A DNA stretch of 17,552 bases from Chloroflexota bacterium (GTDB lineage: Bacteria > Chloroflexota > Dormibacteria > CF-121): NCBI GenBank assembly GCA_005889285.1, contig VBFF01000116.1, positions 2,559 through 20,110 of the forward strand. The letters are read 5' to 3'. The notes under the pieces are model-generated. The model was not told the origin of the DNA. It was given only the letters and a program-made list of their open reading frames with translations, and ran no database searches. Below are positions 1-6,936 of this stretch, one piece after another (positions within the stretch are counted from its first letter, which is position 1; each line of letters begins with the position of its first letter). The position numbers were made by a program, and so were the translations under genes.

Positions 1-486
1 GTTTGGCAGCAGACAGACGTACCCATCCCGAGTCGGCCCCACACCTCGCGGAGGCGATCGGACACGATCAGGAACCTGATCACCGGGAACTGGAGAGGCT
101 TACAAATCAGCTGCGGTGACAGCGTCGATGAAAACCAGGGCACCTGGTACTCGGTGGCGAGGGTCGAGATCCCGGCAAACCTTCCCTCCGTGAGTATCGT
201 CCCGGGAGGCAGTGGTGGCAATGTCCGGCTCGAGTCATACGAATTCGATCAGCGTTTTGCGCTCACGGCCCAGTCCCCACAGTTCGCCTTCCAGCTGATC
301 GACGCCCGGATGATTGAGAGCCTCGTTGCTAACCCTTCAATCGGATACGAAGTGGCCGGCTCGACAGTGCGTACCTACTGCCCCGGGATGGCCACTCCCG
401 AAGTGTTGCTGGACGCGTTGCTTCAGTTCCTGCAAAGCGTCCCGCGCCTGGTCTGGACGCAGTACGGGTCGGAACCAGCGGCATGA
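1..486 (+). CDS. DUF3137-like membrane-associated protein, 3' part (5' end outside window)
   Basis: The reading frame is open from base 1, with no stop, to the TGA at 484-486. The gene therefore begins left of the window; the internal GTG at 154 is not a convincing start. The visible 161 residues show a pattern I associate with DUF3137-like proteins: IRNLITGNWRGLQI near residues 23-36, then the S-x-E-F-D-x-R-F block around residue 80, followed by a segment ending in DARMIESL (residues 99-106). Such genes commonly sit next to LemA genes, as here: the TGA overlaps the ATG of the LemA gene in an ATGA quartet, implying translational coupling. No membrane segment lies in the visible part; one may exist in the missing N-terminus. 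The biochemical function is unknown. The family assignment is from remembered pattern, not a search. Confidence 0.7.
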   Translation, partial: VWQQTDVPIPSRPHTSRRRSDTIRNLITGNWRGLQISCGDSVDENQGTWYSVARVEIPANLPSVSIVPGGSGGNVRLESYEFDQRFALTAQSPQFAFQLIDARMIESLVANPSIGYEVAGSTVRTYCPGMATPEVLLDALLQFLQSVPRLVWTQYGSEPAA

Positions 487-1712
487 ACCTGAAGGTTTTC
501 CTCCAGGCAACCTATGTCATCGTCGGTGTCTTCGTTTCCTGCGTTATTCCCATCGCACAGGTGGTGGCGGAGAAGAGCACGCCCCCGACGCCGAGGTGGC
601 AGTACCTCACGCCACAGTCCTCGACGGTCAACCCGAGCTATCGGGTGATGAGCCCCACCAACCCGGGGAGCGGCGTTGCCTTCATGCCAATGAGCGACGG
701 CACCAGCCTAACCTGGCTATCCGCCGAGTCCTACCAGAACGGTCCGCTCTACTACGCAGGGAAAATGACTCTTTACGTCTGGTGGCAGGACAAGCCTTTC
801 TGTGCGGGACGGGGGCCCGTCGACTGCCAGGTGGCTGCCACCTTCGGCTACTGTCGTGCCTCCTGCACCAGCCTAATCCCGCTGGTCGCTTTCCCTCAGG
901 AGAACCTGGCGGGCTCGGGTCTGGCAGACGCCATCATGCTGGTCGCCACCTCCCCTGATCTACAGCTGGAAGGCTGCCCGTGCCACGCCTTTATTCAGGT
1001 CAGCGGCTATAGCCCTACCCACCGGACCTGGCACCTGGACGTGCGCGATACCCACTTGTGGGCACCCGTCCCGGCCAAACCAGACGTTACGCGCCCCTTC
1101 ATCAACTACCTGGATGACCATCCAGAGACCTACTTGTGGTTCGTCCTCTTCCTGGCCGGTGGCGTAGTTCTATTTGGGGTGATCGGCATGCACAATGGCC
1201 TGATCGCTCGGCGGAACGCGGCCAGGCAGGCCTGGTCGAGCCTGGATGCAGAGCTCAAGCGGCGCCACGACCTTATCCCGAACCTGGTCGCCGTTGTACA
1301 GGCCTATGCGGCGCACGAACAGGCGGTGCTGATGCAACTTACGCAAGCCCGCTCCGCAATTCTCTCTGCCGCTGACCAACCCGACCAGCGGCTGCAACCC
1401 GAGACGGAGCTCGTCACGGGCCTGCGTCAGATGTTTGCTGTTAGCGAGAGCTACCCACAGCTCAAAGCGGACCGCAACTTCTTGACGCTGGGGCAGGAGC
1501 TCGTGAACACTGAAGACCGCATCCAGGCGGCCCGTCGCTTCTATAACGCCATGGTGCGCGAGTACGACACCTTCCTCGGCACATTTCCCGCAAGCCTGAT
1601 CGGGGCGGCCTGGAGCTTTGCTCCTGAGCCCTTCTTCCAACTGGAACCGGCGATCCGGACCGATGCCGAGCAGGCGCCGCCGGCGATATTCTCTGGGCGG
1701 CCTGCTGCCTGA
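483..1712 (+). CDS. LemA family protein with N-terminal Cys-containing extracytoplasmic domain
   Basis: The 409-residue protein starts at an ATG overlapping the previous stop. Residues about 8-28 form a signal anchor. Residues 30-215 look exported: low charge, many Tyr, Trp and Pro, and six cysteines at 107, 115, 124, 128, 165 and 167. A second membrane helix spans about 217-237 and is followed by positively charged RRNAAR, so the C-terminus should be cytoplasmic. The LemA signature follows immediately (R-N-x-x-x-Q-A-W-x-x-L-D then L-K-R-R-H-D-L-I-P-N-L, about 244-268). The typical LemA ending is also present: a T-E-D-R-I-x-x-A-R-R-x-Y-N block and a late F-P-x-x-L-I-G. LemA proteins are usually about 190 residues with one N-terminal helix, so the first 215 residues are an addition I do not recognise. 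The role of LemA proteins is poorly defined (membrane or envelope associated). Confidence 0.85.
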   Translation: MNLKVFLQATYVIVGVFVSCVIPIAQVVAEKSTPPTPRWQYLTPQSSTVNPSYRVMSPTNPGSGVAFMPMSDGTSLTWLSAESYQNGPLYYAGKMTLYVWWQDKPFCAGRGPVDCQVAATFGYCRASCTSLIPLVAFPQENLAGSGLADAIMLVATSPDLQLEGCPCHAFIQVSGYSPTHRTWHLDVRDTHLWAPVPAKPDVTRPFINYLDDHPETYLWFVLFLAGGVVLFGVIGMHNGLIARRNAARQAWSSLDAELKRRHDLIPNLVAVVQAYAAHEQAVLMQLTQARSAILSAADQPDQRLQPETELVTGLRQMFAVSESYPQLKADRNFLTLGQELVNTEDRIQAARRFYNAMVREYDTFLGTFPASLIGAAWSFAPEPFFQLEPAIRTDAEQAPPAIFSGRPAA

Positions 1713-2019
1713 GCAGTAGCCGTTTCGAGAACGTCCTGGGCCCGGTCTATCGACCGCAAGAATCTATGTTCCAGGTACCAACCAGGTGCGTCCATCCTCG
1801 ATGATGTGACGGGCTCGTAGGCGTGCCGAACTTACCACCAAAACACCACCAGACTGATGAGCACCAGTCAGCACTCGCTGATATGTGGCGGCACGAAATT
1901 CTGTCCGCCGAGGCGAAATGACACTTGTCGCCAGATGTTGGCCCCAAAAACGTGTACATGTTGACCGATTAGTCAACTAGCCACCACCTGTCAAATCGAA
2001 TACAAAAACGAGGGATCAA
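1713..2019. other. 307-base gap between LemA gene and tRNA-Asp; no convincing gene
   Basis: The second half is visibly richer in A and T than the neighbouring genes. Two overlapping minus-strand open frames (70 codons each, starting at 1976 with TTG and at 1959 with ATG) show no family pattern I recognise. A perfect 6-bp inverted repeat lies at 1960-1977. The gap is directly downstream of the 3' end of the tRNA gene, a usual place for decayed integrated DNA, but no attachment-site duplicate or integrase is visible. Confidence 0.6.
1960..1977. repeat. Perfect inverted repeat, GTTGAC / GTCAAC with 6-base spacer
   Basis: GTTGAC at 1960-1965 and GTCAAC at 1972-1977 are reverse complements. On the minus strand the hairpin lies about 43 bases after the tRNA 3' end, and a T5 run (1946-1950 on plus as A5) follows nine bases later. 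It might be a weak terminator for the tRNA transcript, but the stem is short and the T run is not adjacent. It could also be a protein-binding site or chance. Confidence 0.3.
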
Positions 2020-2093
2020 CGACCCCGAGCGGATTCGAACCGCCGATCTCCTCCGTGACAGGGAGGCATGTTGGACCGCTACACCACGGGGCC
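2020..2093 (-). tRNA. tRNA-Asp (anticodon GTC)
   Basis: Read on the minus strand, this 74-base gene folds as a cloverleaf. The acceptor GGCCCCG pairs with CGGGGTC (one G-T pair), with discriminator G. The D stem is GTGT/ACAT. The anticodon stem CCTCC/GGAGG closes the loop CTGTCAC, with anticodon GTC at 2059-2057. The T arm is GGCGG-TTCGAAT-CCGCT. The CCA end is not encoded: the next minus-strand bases are TTG. GTC decodes GAC and GAT (Asp). Confidence 0.96.
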
Positions 2094-2104
2094 GCGGAAG
2101 TCCA

Positions 2105-2110
2105 AGTATA
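2105..2110 (-). promoter_or_regulatory. -10 box (TATACT) for tRNA-Asp
   Basis: The minus strand reads TATACT here, 11 bases before the mature tRNA 5' end. A start about seven bases downstream would leave a leader of about five bases. I see no good -35 box. Confidence 0.5.
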
Positions 2111-2127
2111 TATAAGGATGCGACGGG

Positions 2128-2952
2128 CTAGGCGCGCAGCGGCAATTCGTTACTTCCGATCACGAACTTCTCGATCACCTGGGCCACGCCGGCATCGCCG
2201 ATCCTCCCGGTGATGTATCTGGCGCTGGCTTTCAGGGCCTCGGGCGCATTACCCATGGCGACCCCGAAACCGGCCCAGGAGACCATGTCCTGATCATTCA
2301 GGTTGTCGCCGATGGCACCAACCTCCGCCCGCGCGATGCCAAGCCGGTCCGCCACCATGGCCAGCGCCCGCGACTTGGAGACCTGCGGGTTGACGACCTC
2401 GACGAACCAGTCGAGCGATCGCGTCACCCGCCCCTTATCGCCCATCCAGGTGGTCAACTCCGCGATTCGCTTCGGCACATCGGCCGGCTCGAGATCGACC
2501 AGAACCATCTTGGTCGAGTCCTGGTGCACCCATTTCGAGAGCGGCCCGACCACCTCGTACGGCACCATGGCGATCTTGGCGTAAAGATCCGCTTCGGGCC
2601 GAGCACGCGCCGTGTACACCCGCTCGTCCACATAGGCGTTGACGTGCCAATCCCTCGGCTCGGCAAACACCAGGACCCGCTGCTGCATCGGCACGGTCAA
2701 CTCGCACCGGTACCAGACCTCGCCGCTGGCGATCTCGCGAACCACTGCCCCCTGGTAGTTGATGATCGGGCCCGTCAGGCCGAGCGGCTCGGCGTAACGC
2801 AGTGACGACTTGAACATCCGGCCTGTCGCCAGCACCACGATGACCCCGGCAGCGGTCGCCGCCTTGACCGCGGCCACGTCCCGCGGGTCCATCTCCAGCC
2901 GGTCGTTGACCAGCGTGCCATCGAGATCGATGGCCAGCAGCCGGATGCGCAC
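2128..2952 (-). CDS. Cof-type HAD-IIB family phosphatase
   Basis: This 274-residue protein has all HAD motifs. Motif I is D9-L-D11-G-T, where the first Asp is the nucleophile and the second the general acid/base. Motif II is T43 in LATGR. Motif III is K193, in the family's usual K-x-x-A context, and motif IV is GDNLND at 215-220. The cap lies between motifs II and III, as in type IIB (Cof/YbiV/YidA) enzymes, which are cytosolic Mg2+-dependent phosphatases of sugar phosphates and other small phosphoesters. The substrate cannot be told from sequence. The GTG start at 2952 is one base from the stop of the upstream dehydrogenase gene, so the two are probably co-translated. The length is normal for the family. 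Confidence 0.9.
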   Translation of the reverse strand: MRIRLLAIDLDGTLVNDRLEMDPRDVAAVKAATAAGVIVVLATGRMFKSSLRYAEPLGLTGPIINYQGAVVREIASGEVWYRCELTVPMQQRVLVFAEPRDWHVNAYVDERVYTARARPEADLYAKIAMVPYEVVGPLSKWVHQDSTKMVLVDLEPADVPKRIAELTTWMGDKGRVTRSLDWFVEVVNPQVSKSRALAMVADRLGIARAEVGAIGDNLNDQDMVSWAGFGVAMGNAPEALKASARYITGRIGDAGVAQVIEKFVIGSNELPLRA

Positions 2953-2953
2953 C

Positions 2954-3937
2954 CTAGCGCTTGACGGCGAGCGCTTCCGGGTTGACCAGGTTGGGTGGGG
3001 TTTGCCCGTCGACCGCCGCGATCAGGTTCTTCGCCGCGGTCTCGGCCATGGCCGCGCGCGCCGTTACCGTCGCGCTGCCCAGGTGAGGTAGCAGCACGGC
3101 GTTCCAGCAATCGGCAAGACCCGGCTCCGTTTTTGGTTCGCGCTCGTAGACATCGAGGCCCGCGCCCTTGATCCAACCCTCCTTGAGAGCCCGAACCAGG
3201 GCCTTTTCGTCGACGATGGGGCCGCGCGCGGCGTTGATGAGGTAGTGCTCTGGCCCCATCAACTTCAGCTCTCGCTCTCCGATCATGTGGCGGGTTTGAT
3301 CATTCAGGTCAGCGTGAATCGTCACGTAGTCGGCCTTTCGCAGTAGCTCATCGAGCGGGACGTACTGGGCGCGTAGCTCGGACTCTACTTCCGGGGTGGC
3401 GCGACGCGCATCCGAATAAAGGACCGACATGTTGAACCCCAGGCCGCGCCGGGCGACCGCCTGCCCGATTCGGCCGAAGCCAATGATCCCCAGCACTCGC
3501 CCGTAGACGTCGGTTCCCAGCAGCAGGTCGGCCTTCCATCCCTTGAACTTTCCGTCGCGAAGGAATTTGTCCGCCTCCACAATCCGCCGGGCCACCGCAA
3601 GGATGAGCGCGAACGCCAGGTCGGCGGTGGCGTCGGTCAATACCCCGGGAGTGTTCGTGACCAGAACGCCACGACGGGTGGCTGCTGCGACGTCGACGTT
3701 GTTGTAGCCGACCGCGTAGTTCGCCACCACCCGCAGGTGAGGCGCCGCCGCCATGATCTCGTCGGTGATCGGCACATTGACCATCCCCACGATCCCAACC
3801 GGATCCGCTTCGGCGATATGGCGCTTGAGCGTCTCGGGCGGCATCCCTTCTGCTTCCATCATCGTGACCTCGAAGCGGTCTTTGAGCATGTCGACGCCCG
3901 GCGGCGGCAGGGGCAAGGTGACAAAGACGCGGCTCAT
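2954..3937 (-). CDS. D-isomer-specific 2-hydroxyacid dehydrogenase (glyoxylate/hydroxypyruvate reductase-like)
   Basis: This 327-residue NAD(P)-dependent enzyme belongs to the GyaR/GRHPR branch of D-2-hydroxyacid dehydrogenases. The substrate-domain segment NYAVGYNNVD is at 73-82. The nucleotide-binding GFGRIG is at 153-158. The catalytic triad is Arg238 (in INAARGP), Glu267 (in DVYEREP) and His285 (in LPHLGSA). The likely reaction is reduction of glyoxylate or hydroxypyruvate, but the exact substrate is inference. The ATG at 3937 overlaps the holB stop in an ATGA quartet, and the HAD phosphatase gene follows after one base. A dehydrogenase next to a small-molecule phosphatase could suggest glycolate/phosphoglycolate handling, but nothing in the sequence proves it. 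Confidence 0.92.
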   Translation of the reverse strand: MSRVFVTLPLPPPGVDMLKDRFEVTMMEAEGMPPETLKRHIAEADPVGIVGMVNVPITDEIMAAAPHLRVVANYAVGYNNVDVAAATRRGVLVTNTPGVLTDATADLAFALILAVARRIVEADKFLRDGKFKGWKADLLLGTDVYGRVLGIIGFGRIGQAVARRGLGFNMSVLYSDARRATPEVESELRAQYVPLDELLRKADYVTIHADLNDQTRHMIGERELKLMGPEHYLINAARGPIVDEKALVRALKEGWIKGAGLDVYEREPKTEPGLADCWNAVLLPHLGSATVTARAAMAETAAKNLIAAVDGQTPPNLVNPEALAVKR

Positions 3938-4980
3938 TGGGGGCGATGGACCCGCAGGTCGAGCAGCATGACTTCCATGGCCAGGCGAGGATTCACATTC
4001 TGATCGATCAGCAGCTGGGTTCGCTGCGCAGCGGCCAGCGATGCCCGGATGTGGTCCGGCGGAACCCGGCCCGACCAGGCCTCGAGCGCGGACTTCCGCT
4101 CCGACGGCATTGGATTCAACACCCCGGCCTGGAGGAGCATGGCATCGCGCAGAAAGGCTGTGAAGCCACGAAGGGCATCGGCTGCGACCAGCCTCATCTC
4201 GGCTTGCGGTCCCTGCCCGAAGCGCGCCGCGAAGGTCAGTACTCCATCAACGTCCTCGAACGCCAGCGCGGCCAGTTGCTCGGCCCAGCGGTCCATCCGC
4301 ACCACCCAATCGCGGTCGCTCATCGCGCGCAGCGCCCACCCCGGACGCCCGTGGGCGAGACCGATGAGCGCGTCGGCTTCCGCGTCGTTCGGCTGGCGCG
4401 CACTGATGAATTCGACCATCGCGGGGCGGCCCACGGGCGATAGCGAAATCAGCTGGCAGCGCGAGAGGCAGGTGGGAAGGAGATGATCCGGATAGGCTGT
4501 CGTCAGCAGTAGAACGGTGTTCGGTGGTGGCTCTTCGAGGGTTTTCAGCAGGCAGTTTTGCGCTTGCTCAGTCATGCGTTCGGCATTGGCCAGCAACGCC
4601 ACCCGGAGCGGCGCCACGAACGGCTTCAAACTCAAGAACTGCTGCAGGGATTGCTCGTGCGTGGGCGCGCCGCGCTCCGGATGAAATCGGATCTCGTCGA
4701 TGCTGATCGCCTCCGGCCGGTCATCCGACCAGAAGTCCGGATGGACCTCGAGACGCGATGGTTGCCCCGCTCCCAGGAGCAGCTCCTCGGCGAGCGAGCG
4801 CGCGACGGCCGTCTTGCCGATCGCTTCCTCGCCGGTGAGGCAGTACGCGTGCGCTAGGCGGCCGGCCCGCCGGTGAGCCTGCAGGATCGAGATGGCGCGG
4901 TCGTGGCCCGCGATCGCCGCAAAACCGCGAGCAACAGGGACAGTATTCCGACGAGTCCGCGAGGCTGGCATGGCGCCCAC
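3934..4980 (-). CDS. holB: DNA polymerase III subunit delta'
   Basis: This clamp-loader subunit is 348 residues with the AAA+ fold. It opens with F-x-x-I-x-G-H (about 20-26). Walker A GEEAIGKT is at 50-57, LLKTLEEPP at 134-142, and the SRC motif (163-165) that in delta' supplies the arginine finger is present. The Cys cluster that binds zinc in E. coli delta' is not visible between about 60 and 85. The start is GTG 4980, or ATG 4971 three codons in. The latter is seven bases after a TAAGGT box on the minus strand, which fits a leaderless start. The gene heads the minus-strand operon and is divergent from the Cys-rich peptide gene. It is more likely holB than dnaX because it lacks a long C-terminal extension and dnaX-like zinc ligands. 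Confidence 0.92.
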   Translation of the reverse strand: MGAMPASRTRRNTVPVARGFAAIAGHDRAISILQAHRRAGRLAHAYCLTGEEAIGKTAVARSLAEELLLGAGQPSRLEVHPDFWSDDRPEAISIDEIRFHPERGAPTHEQSLQQFLSLKPFVAPLRVALLANAERMTEQAQNCLLKTLEEPPPNTVLLLTTAYPDHLLPTCLSRCQLISLSPVGRPAMVEFISARQPNDAEADALIGLAHGRPGWALRAMSDRDWVVRMDRWAEQLAALAFEDVDGVLTFAARFGQGPQAEMRLVAADALRGFTAFLRDAMLLQAGVLNPMPSERKSALEAWSGRVPPDHIRASLAAAQRTQLLIDQNVNPRLAMEVMLLDLRVHRPQ

Positions 4981-4996
4981 CTTAACAAGTCTTTCC

Positions 4997-5026
4997 TTGA
5001 CGATGCCGAAGCCCCACTCCTATCCT
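4997..5026 (+). promoter_or_regulatory. Sigma70-type promoter for the Cys-rich peptide gene
   Basis: TTGACG (4997-5002) and TATCCT (5021-5026) are separated by 18 bases. Transcription would begin near 5033 and give a leader of about 84 bases ahead of the ATG at 5117. This is the clearest two-box promoter I see in the window. Confidence 0.55.
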
Positions 5027-5038
5027 GTTGGCGTTTCC

Positions 5039-5053
5039 GACAGCAGAGCTGTC
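5039..5053 (+). promoter_or_regulatory. Inverted repeat in the leader of the Cys-rich peptide gene
   Basis: GACAGC-AGA-GCTGTC is a perfect 6-bp stem with a 3-base loop, just after the predicted transcription start. It could be an operator or a 5' stabilising hairpin. Confidence 0.4.
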
Positions 5054-5116
5054 AACTTCTCGTCCGTCGCATTCCGTCGCCGCCAGGTCTCACTACACGT
5101 CAAAGAAGCGAATCCG

Positions 5117-5254
5117 ATGGATGCCGGAGAAACCGAACAGCAGAAGAAAATTCCGGAGCTGCAGGCAATCATCGCGAAAGGCCTGAAAGGCATCAACGAA
5201 TGCCGCTACAAGACCGACTGCGAATTCGCGTGCGCTTGCCCGGGCACCTGCTGA
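5117..5254 (+). CDS. 45-residue peptide with Cys-rich C-terminus
   Basis: A charged helical first half (MDAGETEQQKKIPELQ, then a Lys/Gly/Ile stretch) leads into a tail with five cysteines: C29, C35, C39, C41 and the last residue C45. The spacing is C-x5-C-x3-C-x-C-x3-C, ending in CACPGTC. AAGAAG at 5104-5109, seven bases before the ATG, may serve as ribosome binding site. A promoter with a leader hairpin lies upstream, which supports a real gene. An in-frame upstream start at 4892 would overlap the holB coding strand and is unlikely. The layout (leader-like helix plus Cys-dense core) recalls small metal-binding proteins and Cys-rich RiPP precursors, but no radical SAM or other modifying enzyme is in the window, and I do not recognise the family. 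Function unknown. Confidence 0.65.
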   Translation: MDAGETEQQKKIPELQAIIAKGLKGINECRYKTDCEFACACPGTC

Positions 5255-5271
5255 GCTAGCCCCCTCCCTGA

Positions 5272-5295
5272 CCCTCCCCCGCAAGCGGGGGAGGG
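5272..5295. repeat. GC-rich REP-like palindrome
   Basis: CCCTCCCCC (5272-5280) and GGGGGAGGG (5287-5295) are perfect complements around GCAAGC, whose own GC/GC ends extend the stem to 11 bp. It sits in the 110-base space between the Cys-rich peptide gene and arsR. Palindromes of this kind are common dispersed intergenic repeats in GC-rich bacteria. No T run follows on either strand, so it is not a classical terminator, although it may stop or stabilise transcripts. I saw no second copy in this window. Confidence 0.7.
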
Positions 5296-5337
5296 AAAGA
5301 GAACCGCAGAGAGGGAAGAAGGGGTTGGCCATGCGGC

Positions 5338-5346
5338 TGCTATAAT
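5338..5346 (+). promoter_or_regulatory. Extended -10 promoter of the arsR-ino1 operon
   Basis: TGC followed directly by TATAAT (5341-5346) matches the TGn-TATAAT extended -10 consensus, in which a -35 box is dispensable. No good -35 is present. The predicted start is near 5352-5354, only about 12 bases before the arsR ATG. Confidence 0.65.
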
Positions 5347-5348
5347 CC

Positions 5349-5364
5349 ATAAAGGATTCTTTAT
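5349..5364. promoter_or_regulatory. Putative ArsR operator overlapping the transcription start and ribosome binding site
   Basis: ATAAAG (5349-5354) and CTTTAT (5359-5364) form a perfect inverted repeat around GATT, ending at the base before the ATG. A second overlapping repeat, AATCC/GGATT (5344-5348 and 5354-5358), reaches into the -10 box. The Shine-Dalgarno-like AAAGGA (5351-5356) lies inside it. A bound dimer would block both polymerase start and, if transcribed, the ribosome site. Autoregulation is inferred from position and from habits of the ArsR family. Confidence 0.55.
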
Positions 5365-5709
5365 ATGGCATCTACTTCTCTCCTCACGAATCCGTCCCTT
5401 CGCGAGTTCCGAGCCCACTACCAGGCACTGGCCAGCGTCACCCGTCTTCGCATCCTCCAGTACCTCGCCGGTATTCCCGAGATCACCGTGCTCGAGCTCG
5501 CCGATGCGATCGGAATCAGCCAGCCCCGCTTGAGCTGGCACCTTCGCATGCTGCGGCGCGGCCGGCTGGTGCGCACGCGGAGGGTTGGCCGCATGATTCA
5601 CTACTCCCTCAACCGGGAAGGCCTGCTCGCCTTCCATCGAGAACTGGCGACCCTAATCGCGCCTCGACCTCGGGTTCGGGCGCTGCAACACGAATGGAGC
5701 GAGGTGTAA
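5365..5709 (+). CDS. ArsR-family winged-helix transcriptional regulator
   Basis: A 114-residue protein with the ArsR winged helix-turn-helix: L-A-S-V-T-R-L-R-I-L near 22-31, an ELADAIGISQPRLSWHLRML helix-turn-helix around 43-62, then the wing (G-x-L-V-R-T-R-R-V-G-R-M-I-H-Y-S-L). The metal-binding CVC motif of the alpha3 helix, found in classical ArsR/SmtB sensors, is absent, so the signal is probably not a thiol-bound metal. It is the first gene of the lipid operon, six bases before ino1. This position, together with the palindrome at its own start, implies it represses itself and the six downstream genes. The effector is unknown. Confidence 0.85.
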   Translation: MASTSLLTNPSLREFRAHYQALASVTRLRILQYLAGIPEITVLELADAIGISQPRLSWHLRMLRRGRLVRTRRVGRMIHYSLNREGLLAFHRELATLIAPRPRVRALQHEWSEV

Positions 5710-5715
5710 ACAGCG

Positions 5716-6936
5716 ATGGCAACTGGTAAGAATGGTAACGGCGCACGGCTCAACGGCCGGGCGTCACGGAGTACGACGGTTCGGAGCGACTCTCGCTCGC
5801 GCCGCAAGGTGCGGGTCGCGATCCTGGGCGTGGGCAACTGCGCCTCGTCGCTGGTGCAGGGCGTCGAGTACTATCGCGACGCGAAGCCGGGGGCATCGAT
5901 CCCTGGCTTGATGCACGTCGACCTGGGCGGCTACCACATCCGTGATATCGAGTTCTCCGCCGCCTTCGACATCGACAAAGACAAGGTGGGCAAGGACCTC
6001 GCGGACGCGATCTTCGCCGGACACAACAACACGGTCAAGTTCGCCGACGTCCCGCACCTGGGTGTCAAGGTCGAGCGCGGCATGACCCATGATGGACTGG
6101 GCAAGTACCTCTCCGAGATCATCACCAAGGCCCCTGGGCCGACTGCCGACATCGTCGGCATCCTCAAGGCGACCCGGACCGACGTCGTGGTCAATTACCT
6201 GCCGGTCGGGAGTGAGGAAGCGGTCAAGTGGTATGCCGAGCAGGTGCTCGAGGCCGGCTGCGCCTTCGTCAATTGCATGCCGGTCTTCCTCGCGCGCGAG
6301 CCGTACTGGCGCGGCCGCTTCGAGAAGCGCGGCATCCCGATCATCGGCGACGATATCAAGTCGCAGGTCGGCGCGACCATCGTGCACCGCGTGCTGACCC
6401 GGCTCTTCGAGGACCGAGGCGTCAAGCTCGAGCGCACCTACCAGCTGAACTTCGGTGGCAATACCGACTTCCTCAACATGCTGGAGCGCGAGCGCCTGGT
6501 TTCGAAGAAGATCTCGAAGACGAACAGCGTCAAGTCGCAGATGAAGGCGGATATCGGCGGCGACAACATCCACATCGGGCCGTCCGATTACGTGCCCTGG
6601 CTGGGCGATCGGAAGTGGGCCTACATCCGGCTGGAAGGCCGGTCGTTCGGCGATGTCCCCCTCAACGTCGAGCTCAAGCTGGAGGTCTGGGACTCCCCGA
6701 ACTCGGCGGGCGTCGTGATCGACGCCATTCGCTGCTGCAAGCTCGGCCTCGACCGCAAGCTGGGCGGCGCGCTGGAGGGACCGTCGTCCTACTTCATGAA
6801 GTCACCGCCAAGGCAGGTCACCGACGGCGTCGCGCACCAGCTGACGGAGGCCTTCATCGCCGGCACCCCGGTCGACGCCGAAACCGCCGAGCCCACCCAG
6901 GCCGTGCCCGCCCCACAAGCGACCGCTCGCCGCTGA
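5716..6936 (+). CDS. ino1: myo-inositol-1(3)-phosphate synthase
   Basis: This 406-residue NAD+-dependent enzyme isomerises glucose 6-phosphate to inositol 3-phosphate, the first step of inositol lipid synthesis. The dinucleotide-binding GVGNCASS is at 38-45. Other typical blocks are [15 protein letters not shown]-like FVNCMP, the [11 protein letters not shown] segment, [13 protein letters not shown], the Lys-rich [12 protein letters not shown] (active-site region) and [12 protein letters not shown]. The length suits the actinobacterial-type enzyme. Residues 1-30 form a basic, Ser/Arg/Gly-rich extension before the fold begins and are probably disordered. The ATG at 5716 is weakly supported by GAGG 12 bases upstream. 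The TGA overlaps the next ATG (TGATG). Confidence 0.95.
   Translation: MATGKNGNGARLNGRASRSTTVRSDSRSRRKVRVAILGVGNCASSLVQGVEYYRDAKPGASIPGLMHVDLGGYHIRDIEFSAAFDIDKDKVGKDLADAIFAGHNNTVKFADVPHLGVKVERGMTHDGLGKYLSEIITKAPGPTADIVGILKATRTDVVVNYLPVGSEEAVKWYAEQVLEAGCAFVNCMPVFLAREPYWRGRFEKRGIPIIGDDIKSQVGATIVHRVLTRLFEDRGVKLERTYQLNFGGNTDFLNMLERERLVSKKISKTNSVKSQMKADIGGDNIHIGPSDYVPWLGDRKWAYIRLEGRSFGDVPLNVELKLEVWDSPNSAGVVIDAIRCCKLGLDRKLGGALEGPSSYFMKSPPRQVTDGVAHQLTEAFIAGTPVDAETAEPTQAVPAPQATARR

Noticed and set aside
1764..1976. 70-codon minus-strand frame beginning TTG in the gap before tRNA-Asp
   Set aside because: No ribosome site, no recognised family, overlapped by another equally long frame. I could not support it as a gene, although a decayed gene is possible.
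4892..5116. Longer version of the Cys-rich peptide (120 codons from 4892)
   Set aside because: The extra part runs antisense through the start of holB and upstream of the predicted promoter; the Arg/Ala/Pro-rich extension looks non-coding.
5272..5295. GC palindrome as a Rho-independent terminator
   Set aside because: No T run follows on either strand, and the core loop is closed by further pairs. It fits a REP-like repeat better.
5117..5709. Metallothionein plus SmtB-type metal sensor pair
   Set aside because: The ArsR protein lacks the CVC metal-binding motif, has its own promoter and leads into ino1, so a shared metal circuit with the Cys-rich peptide is not supported.
5764..6573. Long minus-strand open frame (269 codons) inside ino1
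   Set aside because: Shadow of ino1 with biased Val/Asp/Leu composition, a typical antisense frame in GC-rich DNA. The same applies to the minus frames at 9835-10620 and 14833-15522.
6228..6935. In-frame upstream extension of the first acyltransferase (541 codons in total)
   Set aside because: This part is the ino1 gene read in another frame: Arg/His/Pro-rich and without domain pattern. The acyltransferase fold begins at the ATG overlapping the ino1 stop.
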